Shown here piece after piece: positions 45,901-55,297 of a stretch of DNA of 64,000 nucleotides. The DNA is from Bacteroidales bacterium UBA1800 (GTDB taxonomy: Bacteria > Bacteroidota > Bacteroidia > Bacteroidales > VadinHA17): NCBI GenBank assembly GCA_002319915.1, contig DCFQ01000007.1, positions 137,401 to 201,400 on the forward strand, in the 5' to 3' direction. The notes beneath the pieces are model-generated. The model saw nothing but the letters and a program-made list of their open reading frames with translations. It was not told where the DNA came from and did no database searches. Each line of letters begins with the position of its first letter. Position 1 is the first letter of the stretch. The position numbers were made by a program, and so were the translations under genes.

Positions 45901-46575
45901 TCAGAAGTACAAGGGATAGTCATTTACAAGGAGGTGAACTGGCGGGGTGTCTTCATCGATGTCCGGGAACCTTCCCACTTTTTCATAGAACCGGTTGTCG
46001 CTGACGTCGTCGTTAACCATGCTGACCTCGCCGATAAGAACCTTCCCATGACCTTTCTGCGCGTAGAACCTGTGGTAGAGGCGGGGAGTCAGGCATATGC
46101 TTTGTCCCGGCTTCAGTACCAGCTGTTCGCCGGCGGTTACACCGGTAAGTATCCCGTCAATGCTCACTGTGACCCGACTATCAGAAAGATGATCCTCCCC
46201 GGTGGCCTGGTACAATTCCATGACCAGGTTGCCGCCGCCCCTGTTGATTATATCCTCGGATTTTGACCAGTGGAAGTGCATAGGAGTTACCTGCTCCTCT
46301 TCGGAGATCATGATCTTCTCGCAGTAGCTTTTGTCTTTCCTGTTCCAGTTGCCGTTCCTGATGGTGAACAGGGTCAGACCCACCCCATAGAAATCTCCTG
46401 AACCGAAATCCGTAATGTCCCAGCCCAGCTTGTTCTCAGCAATCTCATTGCAGATGCCGCGTTTGCCCAGCCATTTTTCAGGAGGCCAGTGTGCCCACTC
46501 GGGAAGCATGAATTTCTGTCCTGAAAAGAACTCCTTTGCACTGGAGATTATATCGTTTACTTCGCTTCGTTTCAT
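45901..46575 (-). CDS. D-lyxose isomerase
   Basis: 224 residues from the ATG at 46575 (MKRSEVNDII), matching the short cupin-type D-lyxose isomerases of about 227 residues. The frame is open to 46905, but that part runs through a palindromic repeat and is not coding-like. Metal-site residues are visible in TPMHFHWSKSEDI (two His, Glu) and later PRLYHRFYA (His). The family interconverts D-lyxose and D-xylulose, often also D-mannose and D-fructose. It forms an operon with the PfkB kinase and may add a branch to the sugar locus at 32520-38625. Confidence 0.88.
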   Translation of the reverse strand: MKRSEVNDIISSAKEFFSGQKFMLPEWAHWPPEKWLGKRGICNEIAENKLGWDITDFGSGDFYGVGLTLFTIRNGNWNRKDKSYCEKIMISEEEQVTPMHFHWSKSEDIINRGGGNLVMELYQATGEDHLSDSRVTVSIDGILTGVTAGEQLVLKPGQSICLTPRLYHRFYAQKGHGKVLIGEVSMVNDDVSDNRFYEKVGRFPDIDEDTPPVHLLVNDYPLYF

Positions 46576-46714
46576 GGCCGGGTCAGAATTATTGGTCAGA
46601 TGAGGGAATTTCAGGTGTTGATCAAATTTAATCATTTCAGGTGACAACCACTGCATATTCAAAATATCAAGGAGGGTGGGAGAAACCATAGAAGCTCTAT
46701 AATAATCCTTTTTT

Positions 46715-46784
46715 ACCTTTGTGTCAACCTTTGTGTCCCGATAAATATCGGGATACGAAGGACAACACAAAGTCGCACAAAGGT
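46715..46784. repeat. palindromic repeat element with a nested CCCGATA hairpin
   Basis: The arms ACCTTTGTGT (46715-46724, repeated at about 46727) and ACAAAGGT (46777-46784) are inverted copies. At the centre is a perfect hairpin CCCGATA-AA-TATCGGG (46737-46752). The central hairpin is related to CCCGATAGCTATCGGG at 6851-6866. It lies in the leader of the D-lyxose isomerase gene. Confidence 0.65.
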
Positions 46785-46973
46785 TGGTTTGCCGGGAAAG
46801 TAACTTTTGATACACCCACGTAGGTTGTTTGATTTCGACCTTTTCCACAATCCCACTGGGAAGGAGGCCCGTACGAGACACCAGCGCAGTAATGCCAACC
46901 ATCACTCTTTCTTTATAATTCCTTTATACAGGAGAAGAGTTATTTTACAAATCCCTTATACCTGTCAGCCTAC

Positions 46974-47001
46974 TTTTGCTTCGTAAAAAACCGAAGCAAA
47001 A
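46974..47001. repeat. 10-base-pair hairpin abutting the kdpF start
   Basis: TTTTGCTTCG (46974-46983) and CGAAGCAAAA (46992-47001) are perfect inverted copies with an 8-base A-rich loop. The last base is directly followed by the kdpF ATG at 47002. It could be an operator, a translation-controlling leader hairpin or another dispersed palindrome. Its position would hide the ribosome-binding region when folded. Confidence 0.6.
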
Positions 47002-47157
47002 ATGGGAACGTACACGATGGCAGCAGGATTCCTTGCAAGTGCGGTCCGGCACCAGGCTGCTGCTGCAGTCAGACCGGGTTACGTGATAGGGATCATTGTA
47101 GCATCTCTTCTAATGTGCTACCTTATATATTCTTTGATAAAACCGGAAAAATTTTAG
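47002..47157 (+). CDS. kdpF: KdpF-like small membrane protein
   Basis: 51 residues if the first ATG is used. The C-terminal half, VIGIIVASLLMCYLIYSLIKPEKF in sense, is one hydrophobic helix ending in the Y-L-I/V-Y-x-L-I-x-P/A-E-x-F pattern of KdpF, the subunit that stabilises the KdpABC complex. E. coli KdpF has only 29 residues, so the first 25 residues here (rich in Ala, with no clear function) may be an extension. A GTG at the start of the helix is an alternative start. Confidence 0.75.
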   Translation: MGTYTMAAGFLASAVRHQAAAAVRPGYVIGIIVASLLMCYLIYSLIKPEKF

Positions 47158-47161
47158 GAAG

Positions 47162-47269
47162 ATGATGGGCACCATATTGATATTCTTTCTTTTGCTTTTC
47201 GGGCTATTTGGCATAATGCACCTTCTTGTCGCCCTGCTGAAAAAGCTGTTCAATAAAAACACCCCATAA
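47162..47269 (+). CDS. membrane microprotein between kdpF and kdpA
   Basis: 35 residues (MMGTILIFFLLLFGLFGIMH, then LLVALLKKLFNKNTP). It starts 4 bases after the kdpF stop and lies 81 bases before kdpA. It has a single membrane helix followed by a basic tail (KKLFNK), predicted inside. It is not an evident KdpF copy, lacking the E-x-F end. Its place suggests an extra small subunit of the potassium pump, but I know no described family for it. Confidence 0.55.
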   Translation: MMGTILIFFLLLFGLFGIMHLLVALLKKLFNKNTP

Positions 47270-47350
47270 TTTGAGGCAGTCAATATGAATGGGAACAGCT
47301 GAAGGTTATTATCAGCGTACGGGAAACACGGAATAGAATTACTCTCTGAA

Positions 47351-49042
47351 ATGAAAGCCGCAGATTATGTCGAGATCATAGTATTCTTTTTTCTGCTGAT
47401 AAGCCTTTCTCCACTATTGGGAAATCTGATGGCGGGAATATTCATGGACGGCAAGCATTTTCTGAAACCGGTCCTGGGATGGCTCGAAAGGCTTGTTTAT
47501 AAAGTTGCCGGGGTTGATGAAAAGAGGGAGATGGACTGGAAGACCTATGCCAAAAGTCTTCTTGCTTTAAACATTGCCGGTATTATTATGCTCATGCTCC
47601 TCCAGATGCTGCAGGCTCACCTTCCGCTGAATCCGGAAAGACTTCCTGGTGTCTCCTGGCACCTTGCATTTAATACTGCGGTAAGCTTTGTTACGAACAC
47701 CAACTGGCAGGCATACGGTGGTGAAAATACCCTGAGTTACCTTGTCCAGATGTTGGGTATAACGGTCCAGAATTTTGTCAGCGCCGCAACCGGGATCTCC
47801 GTTGCTCTCGCCATGTTCCGGGGCCTTACAAGAAGGCAGGAAAAAACGATCGGTAATTTCTGGGCCGATATGACCCGTTCGGTCGTATATGTTTTACTTC
47901 CACTCTCGATTATATTCTCGATTGTCCTGGTGAGCGAAGGTTCGGTGCAGACATTTTCACACTATGCAAGAGCGACGACACTGGAGGGTCATGAGCAGGT
48001 AATCGCACTGGGGCCTGCGGCATCGCAGATCGCAATTAAGCAGCTCGGCACGAACGGTGGAGGATTTTTCAATGCGAACAGTGCACATCCTTTCGAAAAC
48101 CCGACCCCGTTCACAAATTTCCTGGAGCTTTTAGCCATTGTCCTCATTTCCTCCGGACTCGTATTCACCTATGGTCATTTTATCAATTCCAGGCGCCAGG
48201 CATGGGCGATTTACATTTCCATGCTTATCCTGCTTTTTGCCGGGCTTGCGATTTCACTTCATTCCGAGCTGGGTCCGAACCATGCGTTGAATGCTATGAC
48301 TAACATGGAGGGGAAAGAGATGCGCCTGGGCCCGGTCAACAGCGTGATATGGTCGGTAATGACGACCGCCACATCAAGCGGTTCCGTGAATAGCATGCAT
48401 GACAGCCTCTCCCCGCTTGCAGGACTTGTGGCAATGTTCAACATGATGCTCGGGGAGATAATTTTCGGGGGAGTCGGGTCAGGCCTGTACGGGATGATCA
48501 TTTTTGTACTCCTTACCGTATTCATAGCCGGCCTGATGGTGGGGAGAACGCCCGAATACCTTGGCAAGAAGGTGGAGGCGTTTGAGGTCAGGATGGCAAT
48601 TATTGCGGTACTGGCCCCTTCAATCGTGATAAAGGTGTTCTCCGCCATTGCATGTTCCACGGCAGCGGGATTATCTGGTCTGAACAACGCCGGGCCGCAC
48701 GGCCTCTCGGAGATACTGTACGCGTTCAGCTCGGCCGCCGGAAATAACGGGAGCGCGTTTGCCGGGCTCAATGCAAATACGGTGTTCTACAACCTTATGA
48801 CAGGCTTTGGCATGCTGACAGGCCGGTTCGGCATCATAGTGCCGGTCCTGGCAATCGCAGGAAGCATGGCCGGTAAGAAAATTACACCGGTTTCTCCGGG
48901 GACATTCAGGACCGACAACTGGATCTTTATTGCGCTTCTGTTGGGCATAATCCTTATCGTTGGAGGACTAACCTTCTTTCCCCCGCTTGCCCTCGGACCA
49001 GTGGTCGAACATTACCTTATGAACCTGGGAGTGACATTTTAG
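47351..49042 (+). CDS. kdpA: potassium-transporting ATPase subunit A
   Basis: 563 residues with about ten membrane helices. Four pore loops are visible, including [46 protein letters not shown] and AAGNNGSAF, which together form the potassium selectivity filter. It is the K+-binding channel-like subunit of the high-affinity Kdp pump in the inner membrane. Length and motifs are complete. KdpB follows after 11 bases. Confidence 0.97.
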   Translation: MKAADYVEIIVFFFLLISLSPLLGNLMAGIFMDGKHFLKPVLGWLERLVYKVAGVDEKREMDWKTYAKSLLALNIAGIIMLMLLQMLQAHLPLNPERLPGVSWHLAFNTAVSFVTNTNWQAYGGENTLSYLVQMLGITVQNFVSAATGISVALAMFRGLTRRQEKTIGNFWADMTRSVVYVLLPLSIIFSIVLVSEGSVQTFSHYARATTLEGHEQVIALGPAASQIAIKQLGTNGGGFFNANSAHPFENPTPFTNFLELLAIVLISSGLVFTYGHFINSRRQAWAIYISMLILLFAGLAISLHSELGPNHALNAMTNMEGKEMRLGPVNSVIWSVMTTATSSGSVNSMHDSLSPLAGLVAMFNMMLGEIIFGGVGSGLYGMIIFVLLTVFIAGLMVGRTPEYLGKKVEAFEVRMAIIAVLAPSIVIKVFSAIACSTAAGLSGLNNAGPHGLSEILYAFSSAAGNNGSAFAGLNANTVFYNLMTGFGMLTGRFGIIVPVLAIAGSMAGKKITPVSPGTFRTDNWIFIALLLGIILIVGGLTFFPPLALGPVVEHYLMNLGVTF

Positions 49043-49053
49043 GAGGCTGGAGT

Positions 49054-51147
49054 ATGAATAAAAGTGAAAAATCAGGCAGCAGGGCGCTGCTTACGAAGGG
49101 GATCCTGATCCAGGCGCTGAAAGACTCGTTCATCAAGCTTGCCCCGGGGGTGCTCATCAGGAATCCTGTAATGTTCATTGTGGCAATAGGAGCCTTTCTC
49201 ACAACTATAGTGGTTACTGGTGATATTATCCGCAGGGAGTATTCTTCATTCAATCTGCAGATAGCCCTATGGCTGTGGTTCACGGTGCTCTTTGCAAATT
49301 TTGCCGAAGCTGTGGCAGAAGGCAGGGGCAAAGCCCAGGCTGACAGTCTCCGGAAGAACAGGACGCAAACAAGGGCAAGGCGGTTAAGGGGAAAGAATGA
49401 AGAGTCAGTGTGGGCCACTGACCTGAAAGCCGGAGATATCGTGGTTTGCGAGGCCGGCGATATGATCCCCTCCGACGGTGATGTCATTGAGGGAATAGCC
49501 AGCGTTGACGAATCGGCGGTAACAGGCGAATCGGCCCCGGTGATACGTGAGAGCGGGGGAGACCGCAGCGCCGTGACGGGCGGTACCAGGGTCATAAGCG
49601 ACCGGATTGTAGTGAAGGTCACATCTGACCCCGGCAACACCTTCCTCGACCGGATGATCGCACTTGTCGAAGGTGCGAAACGCCAGAAGACACCCAACGA
49701 GATAGCATTGATAGTCCTGCTGTCGGGACTAACAATAATTTTCCTCCTAGTGGTGGCAGCCATGCCGGCCTACTTCGGCTACAGCCTCAGAAGCTCCGGG
49801 CTGCCTCCGTCAGATAACCTCAGCCTTCCCGTGCTTGTATCACTTCTGGTCTGCCTGATACCGACGACGATAGGCGGCCTGCTGAGCGCGATAGGGATAA
49901 GCGGTATGGACAGGCTACTCAGGAAGAACGTCATTGCCACGAGTGGGAAAGCCATAGAGGCTGCTGGCGATACGGACGTCCTGCTGCTCGACAAGACCGG
50001 CACAATAACGCTGGGCAACAGGATGGCAACCGGCTTCATCCCCGCCGACGGCATCGCGAAGGAGTACCTGGCAGATGCGGCCCAGCTCTCATCAATTGCC
50101 GATGAAACCCCGGAGGGAAGATCGATCGTGATCCTGGCAAAGGAGCAATTCAACCTTAGGGGAAGGGAAATGCTCGACACGGTCTTCATACCATTTACCG
50201 CACAGACAAGGATGAGCGGTATTGATATCAAAAAACAAGGTGCTCCGGTGCAGAGCATCCGTAAGGGTTCAGCCGATGCGATAAAGGGGTTTGTCCAGAA
50301 GCAAAACGGGTTCATGCCCAGGAAGGTCGAGGAGGCGGTTGCAGAAATTGCCAGGCAGGGAGCTACCCCCCTCGTTGTTGCCGAGAATGACAAGGTGCTT
50401 GGAATAATCCATCTGAAGGATGTGGTGAAGGGAGGAATCCGGCTGCGGTTTGCGCAGCTCAGGAAAATGGGGATCAGGACCATCATGATTACCGGCGACA
50501 ATCACCTTACAGCAGCGGCTATTGCAGCTGAGGCCGGTGTTGATGATTTCCTTGCAGAAGCCAAACCCGAAGATAAGCTGTCACGCATCAGGAAGGAACA
50601 GGCTGACGGGCACCTGGTAGGTATGATCGGCGACGGCACCAACGACGCCCCGGCACTTGCCCAGGCCGATGTCGGACTTGCCATGAATACCGGCACGCAG
50701 GCTGCGCGAGAGGCCGGTAACATGGTCGATCTTGACAGCAATCCGACGAAGCTTATCGAGGTTGTGGAGACAGGAAAGCAGCTGCTGATGACCCGGGGTG
50801 CACTTACCACCTTCAGCATCGCGAATGATGTGGCAAAATACTTCGCGATAATCCCCGCAATTGCCGCTCCGCTTTATGTGACAAGCGCTGGTATCGCTCC
50901 CCTGGGCGCACTGAACATCATGAAACTTGCCTCTCCGCAGAGTGCCATTCTGAGCGCAGTGATCTTCAATGCACTGATCATCATTGCCCTTATCCCGCTT
51001 GCAATCAGGGGGGTAAGGTACAGGCCGCTCTCCGCATCGAGAGTGCTTGCCCTGAACCTGGTGAAATATGGAATGGGAGGGATCATAGTCCCGTTTATCG
51101 GGATCAAGCTGATCGATTTGATAATTACCGGCCTGGGTCTGACATAA
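49054..51147 (+). CDS. kdpB: potassium-transporting P-type ATPase subunit B
   Basis: 697 residues. P-type ATPase motifs are [13 protein letters not shown] (actuator domain), [14 protein letters not shown] with the phosphorylated Asp (about 313), [10 protein letters not shown] (nucleotide domain) and [18 protein letters not shown] (hinge). It hydrolyses ATP to drive K+ uptake through KdpA. An AGGAGG purine-rich stretch just upstream of the ATG (49043-49048) looks like a Shine-Dalgarno site, less usual in this phylum. Confidence 0.97.
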   Translation: MNKSEKSGSRALLTKGILIQALKDSFIKLAPGVLIRNPVMFIVAIGAFLTTIVVTGDIIRREYSSFNLQIALWLWFTVLFANFAEAVAEGRGKAQADSLRKNRTQTRARRLRGKNEESVWATDLKAGDIVVCEAGDMIPSDGDVIEGIASVDESAVTGESAPVIRESGGDRSAVTGGTRVISDRIVVKVTSDPGNTFLDRMIALVEGAKRQKTPNEIALIVLLSGLTIIFLLVVAAMPAYFGYSLRSSGLPPSDNLSLPVLVSLLVCLIPTTIGGLLSAIGISGMDRLLRKNVIATSGKAIEAAGDTDVLLLDKTGTITLGNRMATGFIPADGIAKEYLADAAQLSSIADETPEGRSIVILAKEQFNLRGREMLDTVFIPFTAQTRMSGIDIKKQGAPVQSIRKGSADAIKGFVQKQNGFMPRKVEEAVAEIARQGATPLVVAENDKVLGIIHLKDVVKGGIRLRFAQLRKMGIRTIMITGDNHLTAAAIAAEAGVDDFLAEAKPEDKLSRIRKEQADGHLVGMIGDGTNDAPALAQADVGLAMNTGTQAAREAGNMVDLDSNPTKLIEVVETGKQLLMTRGALTTFSIANDVAKYFAIIPAIAAPLYVTSAGIAPLGALNIMKLASPQSAILSAVIFNALIIIALIPLAIRGVRYRPLSASRVLALNLVKYGMGGIIVPFIGIKLIDLIITGLGLT

Positions 51148-51214
51148 TGCACGGGGAACAAAGAATCGTTAATAAAGAAATAAACCGGGTGCATGCCGGT
51201 ATATCTTGCATGGA

Positions 51215-51808
51215 ATGAAAAACAGGATAATTGTATCGGTAAGGTATCTCCTGGCAATGATGCTGCTGACGGGACTGATATACCCTTTTCTGGTAACGGG
51301 CATTTCACGGGTCGTCTTTCCGTTCCGCTCGGAGGGCAGCCTTCTGACGGCAGACGGGAATATCATCGGTTCGGAGCTGATTGGACAGAAGTTTGACAGC
51401 GCCCGTTATTTCTGGCCGAGGCCATCGGCAACGGATTACAGCGCCGTGCCGTCGGGAGCCTCCAACCTGGGGCCGGCGAGCCGGAAGCTTAAAGAGCTTG
51501 CTGCGCAGCGCAGAAGGGAATTTTGCGTGAAAAACGGTCTCGATACATCAACCGTTGTGCCTTCTGAAATGTTATTTACGTCCGGGAGCGGGCTTGATCC
51601 TCATATTTCGCCGGAATCTGCGTATCTTCAGGCCGGAAGAGTGGCTGATTCAAGAAAATTCACCGCTCACCAAAAGGAAGAGCTGCTGAATTGCATTAAG
51701 AGACTGACGGAACCAACCGGATTACCGGTTTTGGGAGAAAAGAGGGTCAATGTTTTACTACTGAATATCGAGACAGATAAAATCAAGCAGAAAAACCCCG
51801 GACCATGA
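51215..51808 (+). CDS. kdpC: potassium-transporting ATPase subunit C
   Basis: 197 residues from the ATG at 51215; a TTG at 51206 is a possible but weaker start. One N-terminal helix (VRYLLAMMLLTGLIYPFLVTG) is followed by a periplasmic domain with the family motifs GSELIGQKF, YFWPRPSATDY, SGASNLGP and GLDPHISPESA. KdpC assists nucleotide binding and assembly of the pump. Its stop overlaps the start of kdpD by 4 bases (ATGA). Confidence 0.95.
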   Translation: MKNRIIVSVRYLLAMMLLTGLIYPFLVTGISRVVFPFRSEGSLLTADGNIIGSELIGQKFDSARYFWPRPSATDYSAVPSGASNLGPASRKLKELAAQRRREFCVKNGLDTSTVVPSEMLFTSGSGLDPHISPESAYLQAGRVADSRKFTAHQKEELLNCIKRLTEPTGLPVLGEKRVNVLLLNIETDKIKQKNPGP

Positions 51809-54480
51809 ATGAATCTGAAAACATACGGCCTGATCCTGATGAACTGCTGGCATCCCTGCACAGGGATGACAACAGCATCAGAAAAGGGAAGCTCAGGATA
51901 TTCTTTGGCATGTGTGCCGGCGTCGGGAAGACCTATACGATGCTTCAGGCGGCACAGATTGAAAAGTTAAAAGGGACCGATATAATAATCGGTTATGTCG
52001 AGACCCATAAACGCCCCGACACTGAGGAGCTGCAAAAGGGTCTTGAGATAATCCCGCGCAGGACACTGGTGTACAGATCGGCCGCCCTTGAGGAAATGGA
52101 CCTGGATGCCGTGCTGGCGAGAAAACCCCAGGTAGTCCTGGTTGACGAGCTCGCTCATTCGAATGCCCCGGGGAGCAGGCACCTGAAGCGATACCAGGAT
52201 GTCCTGGATATACTCGAGAATGGGATTGATGTCTACACAACTCTGAATGTTCAGCATATTGAAAGCCGGACCGAAACGGTATCCCAGATCACTGGCATCA
52301 TTATCAGGGAAACCGTGCCGGACGAGATATTCGAAAAAGTTGATGAAGTCGAACTTGTCGATATAACTCCTGAAGAGCTGATCAAAAGATTTGAGGAGGG
52401 AAAGGTCTATGCACCCGAGCAATCCAAAAAAGCGCTTGAAACCTTTTTTAAGATCGAGAATATCAATGCGCTAAGAGAGATGTCGCTCAGGATAGTGGCA
52501 GACAGGGTCGACAAGGACCTACTCGATTCCATGCACAGGAAACGGATCAAGGGCCCGTGGAAATCCGGCCTTCACCTCATGGCTGTGATTGGGCCAAGCC
52601 CATATTCGGCAAAGCTGCTTCGCTGGGCAAAGAACCTTTCATATACGATGGGAGCCTCCCTCATGGCTGTTTACGTTGAGACGCCCGGCGGACTATCTGC
52701 CGGCGGCCAGGAACAGCTCAATAAAAACCTGAATCTTGCCCGCCAGCTTGGCGCTGAGGTCATAACAACTTCGGGCAACGACATTGTGAAGGCGATCCTC
52801 GACCTGGGCCATAAGGAAAACATCACCCATATAATCATCGGAAAACCAAGGAAATGGAGCCTGCTTTCATATTTCAGGATCGGCAATTTTGTCAACAGGC
52901 TTATCAAGGACAGCGGGAATATTGACGTTTATGTTGTGGGTTCCGATCAGCACGAAAAGGATAAGTACATGAATTACTTCCGTCTCTTCAGGTTCTCTTC
53001 ACCCTTATCGAGCTATATAATCTCGGCTTTATTTACCATCCTTACCGCTGCTGTTTTTTACCCACTGAAGGAAATAATTGGTTACCAGGTGGTGGCCTTC
53101 GGATTACTTTTTACGGTGTCGATCCTTGCGATCTTTGCCGGGATAGGCCCCATCCTTCTTTCTGCCTCGCTGAGCGCCCTGCTGTGGGACTTCTTTTTCC
53201 TTCCCCCCCCGTTGACGCTTCATATTTCCAGACCGGAAGACCTTCTTATGCTGCTGATGTTTTTCATCATTGCACTCCTGGGAGGGATCCTGACATCACG
53301 AGTCAGAAAGCAGGAAAGGCTTACGAGGGAGAGGGAGCTGAGGACCAATGCTTTGTACCAGTTCACCAGGGAGCTGTCGATGACTTCCGGTGTTGAAGAA
53401 GTGATCAGGCTATCAGTCAGGTATATAAAGAAATACTCCAAATTCGACAGCGGCTTTATTCTCCAGGAAGGGAGCAATATACTTGGCAGCCGGATAATGC
53501 CTGAAGGTGCATTTTCCCTCACGCCAAATGAACTGAGCGTTGCGGAGTGGTCGTTCAAGCACTCCCGAAGTGCAGGAAGATATACCGACACGCTTCCTTC
53601 AAATAAATACACTTTCTATCCGCTCAACGGCAATAAAATGAAGCTTGGGATCGTGGTGGTGAAGCCGGAGCGCAGGCTTAGACCTGATGAAGAGGCTTTC
53701 TGGGATGCATACAGGACCCAGATCTCGAACGGGATCGAGAGGGAATTGCTCAATGAGATTGCCAGGCGGGCCTCGGTCCTCGATGAATCGGACAAGCTCT
53801 ATAAAAGCCTTTTCAACTCGATCTCACACGAGCTCAGGATCCCTGTCGCAACAATAATGGGCGCTTCCGACACATTGATGTCGGGAAGTACCGGCAAGGA
53901 TTCCAGGGAGGATCTCTACCGTGAGATCAGCGAGGCATCGGAGAGACTCAACAGGCTTATTGAGAACCTCCTTAATATGTCGCGGCTCGAGTCGGGGAAG
54001 ATCTCACCCCGCCTTGACTGGCATGATGTTCATGATCTTGCGGCAAAAGTGGTGGAAGACCTGAAGGCAGAACTTGCTCCGTTTACACTTGAAGTGATAA
54101 TCCCGGAGAACACACCCCTTGTCAGAATTGATTTCGGCCTCATGGAACAGGCTCTTTTCAACCTGGTCTTTAATTCGACCCAGTACTCGAAGCCCGGAAC
54201 CACCATCAGGATCAAAATGTACAATGACAAGCCTTCCTTCATTTTGCAGGTAATGGACCGCGGGCCGGGTTTCCCCATTGGCGAGCTTCAGAATATCTTC
54301 AACAAGTTTTACAGGATCGACGGGAAAATAACCGGGGGTCTCGGGCTGGGACTCTCAATTGTGAAGGGATTCGTCGAGGCTCATAACGGGACTGTTGTCG
54401 CCGAAAACCGTAAGAACGGAGGTGCAAGCATTACCATCAGAATTCCGGCGGAGGTCCATGATATGAACCAGGTCCCCTAA
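51805..54480 (+). CDS. kdpD: KdpD sensor histidine kinase
   Basis: 891 residues. The N-terminal KdpD domain has Walker A GMCAGVGKTYTM (about 32-43) and Walker B VLVDELAHSN, followed by a universal-stress-like domain (about 250-375). Four closely spaced helices (about 400-500), a GAF-like region, HisKA with the phospho-acceptor His in SISHELRIPVATIMG (about 675), and HATPase_c with DRGPGF and GLGLGLSIVKGF complete the chain. KdpD senses K+ or turgor and phosphorylates KdpE. It is translationally coupled to kdpC, but no kdpE follows within the next 10 kb; the candidate partner is at 23554-24231. Confidence 0.96.
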   Translation: MNESENIRPDPDELLASLHRDDNSIRKGKLRIFFGMCAGVGKTYTMLQAAQIEKLKGTDIIIGYVETHKRPDTEELQKGLEIIPRRTLVYRSAALEEMDLDAVLARKPQVVLVDELAHSNAPGSRHLKRYQDVLDILENGIDVYTTLNVQHIESRTETVSQITGIIIRETVPDEIFEKVDEVELVDITPEELIKRFEEGKVYAPEQSKKALETFFKIENINALREMSLRIVADRVDKDLLDSMHRKRIKGPWKSGLHLMAVIGPSPYSAKLLRWAKNLSYTMGASLMAVYVETPGGLSAGGQEQLNKNLNLARQLGAEVITTSGNDIVKAILDLGHKENITHIIIGKPRKWSLLSYFRIGNFVNRLIKDSGNIDVYVVGSDQHEKDKYMNYFRLFRFSSPLSSYIISALFTILTAAVFYPLKEIIGYQVVAFGLLFTVSILAIFAGIGPILLSASLSALLWDFFFLPPPLTLHISRPEDLLMLLMFFIIALLGGILTSRVRKQERLTRERELRTNALYQFTRELSMTSGVEEVIRLSVRYIKKYSKFDSGFILQEGSNILGSRIMPEGAFSLTPNELSVAEWSFKHSRSAGRYTDTLPSNKYTFYPLNGNKMKLGIVVVKPERRLRPDEEAFWDAYRTQISNGIERELLNEIARRASVLDESDKLYKSLFNSISHELRIPVATIMGASDTLMSGSTGKDSREDLYREISEASERLNRLIENLLNMSRLESGKISPRLDWHDVHDLAAKVVEDLKAELAPFTLEVIIPENTPLVRIDFGLMEQALFNLVFNSTQYSKPGTTIRIKMYNDKPSFILQVMDRGPGFPIGELQNIFNKFYRIDGKITGGLGLGLSIVKGFVEAHNGTVVAENRKNGGASITIRIPAEVHDMNQVP

Positions 54481-54498
54481 AAGGGAACGACAAAAGAA

Positions 54499-54583
54499 CT
54501 TACACAGAGGGGCACAGAGGAGCACGGAGTCAATTTCATAGATCTCAGTGCTTTTTGTGACTTCTCCGTGATCTCTGTGTAAC
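54499..54583. repeat. imperfect inverted repeat after kdpD
   Basis: TTACACAGAG (54500-54509) and CTCTGTGTAA (54573-54582) pair over 10 bases, and CACGGAG (54523-54529) with CTCCGTG (54564-54570) over 7. The core TTACACAGAG recurs at 6841, 40364 and 62012. It may also serve as the end of the kdp transcript, but no U-tract follows. Confidence 0.65.
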
Positions 54584-54604
54584 AAAAAATCATGTAATTC
54601 TGCT

Positions 54605-54612
54605 AATTTGCA
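54605..54612 (+). promoter_or_regulatory. weak -7-like element upstream of the CYTH gene
   Basis: CTAATTTGC at about 54604-54612 is close to the Bacteroidota TAnnTTTG box but one base short. The same string with a similar right flank (CTAATTTGCA) occurs before the sigma factor gene near 62131-62140. Confidence 0.25.
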
Positions 54613-54634
54613 TCTGGTATATAGATTCAATTAA

Positions 54635-55141
54635 ATGAACATCAGGAATTTTGAATTCAAGGCAAAGGTCAACGACCTGACAAAATATGAGAACAAGCTG
54701 CTGGAACTAAAGCCTGAATACCGGGGAACGGATCACCAGACAGATACCTATTTCAATGTGAAGAGCGGAAGGTTGAAGCTCAGGGAGGGCAATATTGAAA
54801 ACTCCCTGATCAGCTATGACAGGGAAGACACTTCAGCTCCAAAGCTGTCGGAAGTGATCCTCTATAGATTTGAACCTGATGCGGCACTGAAAAACATCCT
54901 TGTAAGACAGTTGGGGATCAGGAAGGTAGTTAAAAAGGACAGGAAGATCTATTTTATTGGCAACGTCAAGTTCCACTTTGACGTTGTTGAGGGTCTTGGA
55001 ACATTCCTCGAAGTCGAGGCCATAGACAGCAAAGGCGAATTATCAGTGGAGGAGCTTAAGAAGCAGTGTTACAGGTACTTTGAGTACTTTGAACTGAACA
55101 GTCGGGACCTGATTGACAGGTCATACTCTGATATGCTGTAA
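54635..55141 (+). CDS. CYTH-domain protein (class IV adenylate cyclase / thiamine-triphosphatase-like)
   Basis: 168 residues, forming one CYTH triphosphate-tunnel domain. The N-terminal FEFKAKV matches the E-x-K-x-K variant seen in CyaB-like members. DTYFNVKSGRLKLREG, SYDRED and VEGLGTFLEVEA supply the alternating charged residues that line the tunnel and bind metal. It acts on triphosphorylated substrates, but whether it makes cAMP or hydrolyses inorganic or thiamine triphosphate cannot be told. A single gene between repeats and a TonB_C gene. Confidence 0.85.
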   Translation: MNIRNFEFKAKVNDLTKYENKLLELKPEYRGTDHQTDTYFNVKSGRLKLREGNIENSLISYDREDTSAPKLSEVILYRFEPDAALKNILVRQLGIRKVVKKDRKIYFIGNVKFHFDVVEGLGTFLEVEAIDSKGELSVEELKKQCYRYFEYFELNSRDLIDRSYSDML

Positions 55142-55297
55142 TTCAGAGCGGATATGTTCAATTAAAATAAGGCACGAGCGGGGGTAAAGCATGCCTTTAA
55201 CGGTCGATAATGTAAAAACAGCTTTTCGCCCAACAATACCTTTTCCCAAATGACTACCGATCAATCAATCCCATATTATCCCTTAAAATCCGAAAAC

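Noticed and set aside
46576..46905. 110-residue N-terminal extension of the D-lyxose isomerase
   Set aside because: It crosses a palindromic repeat, and the family length and conserved start fit the ATG at 46575.
46906..47001. c-di-AMP (ydaO) riboswitch before the kdp operon
   Set aside because: The leader is under 100 bases and has only one simple hairpin; the multi-helix ydaO fold cannot fit.
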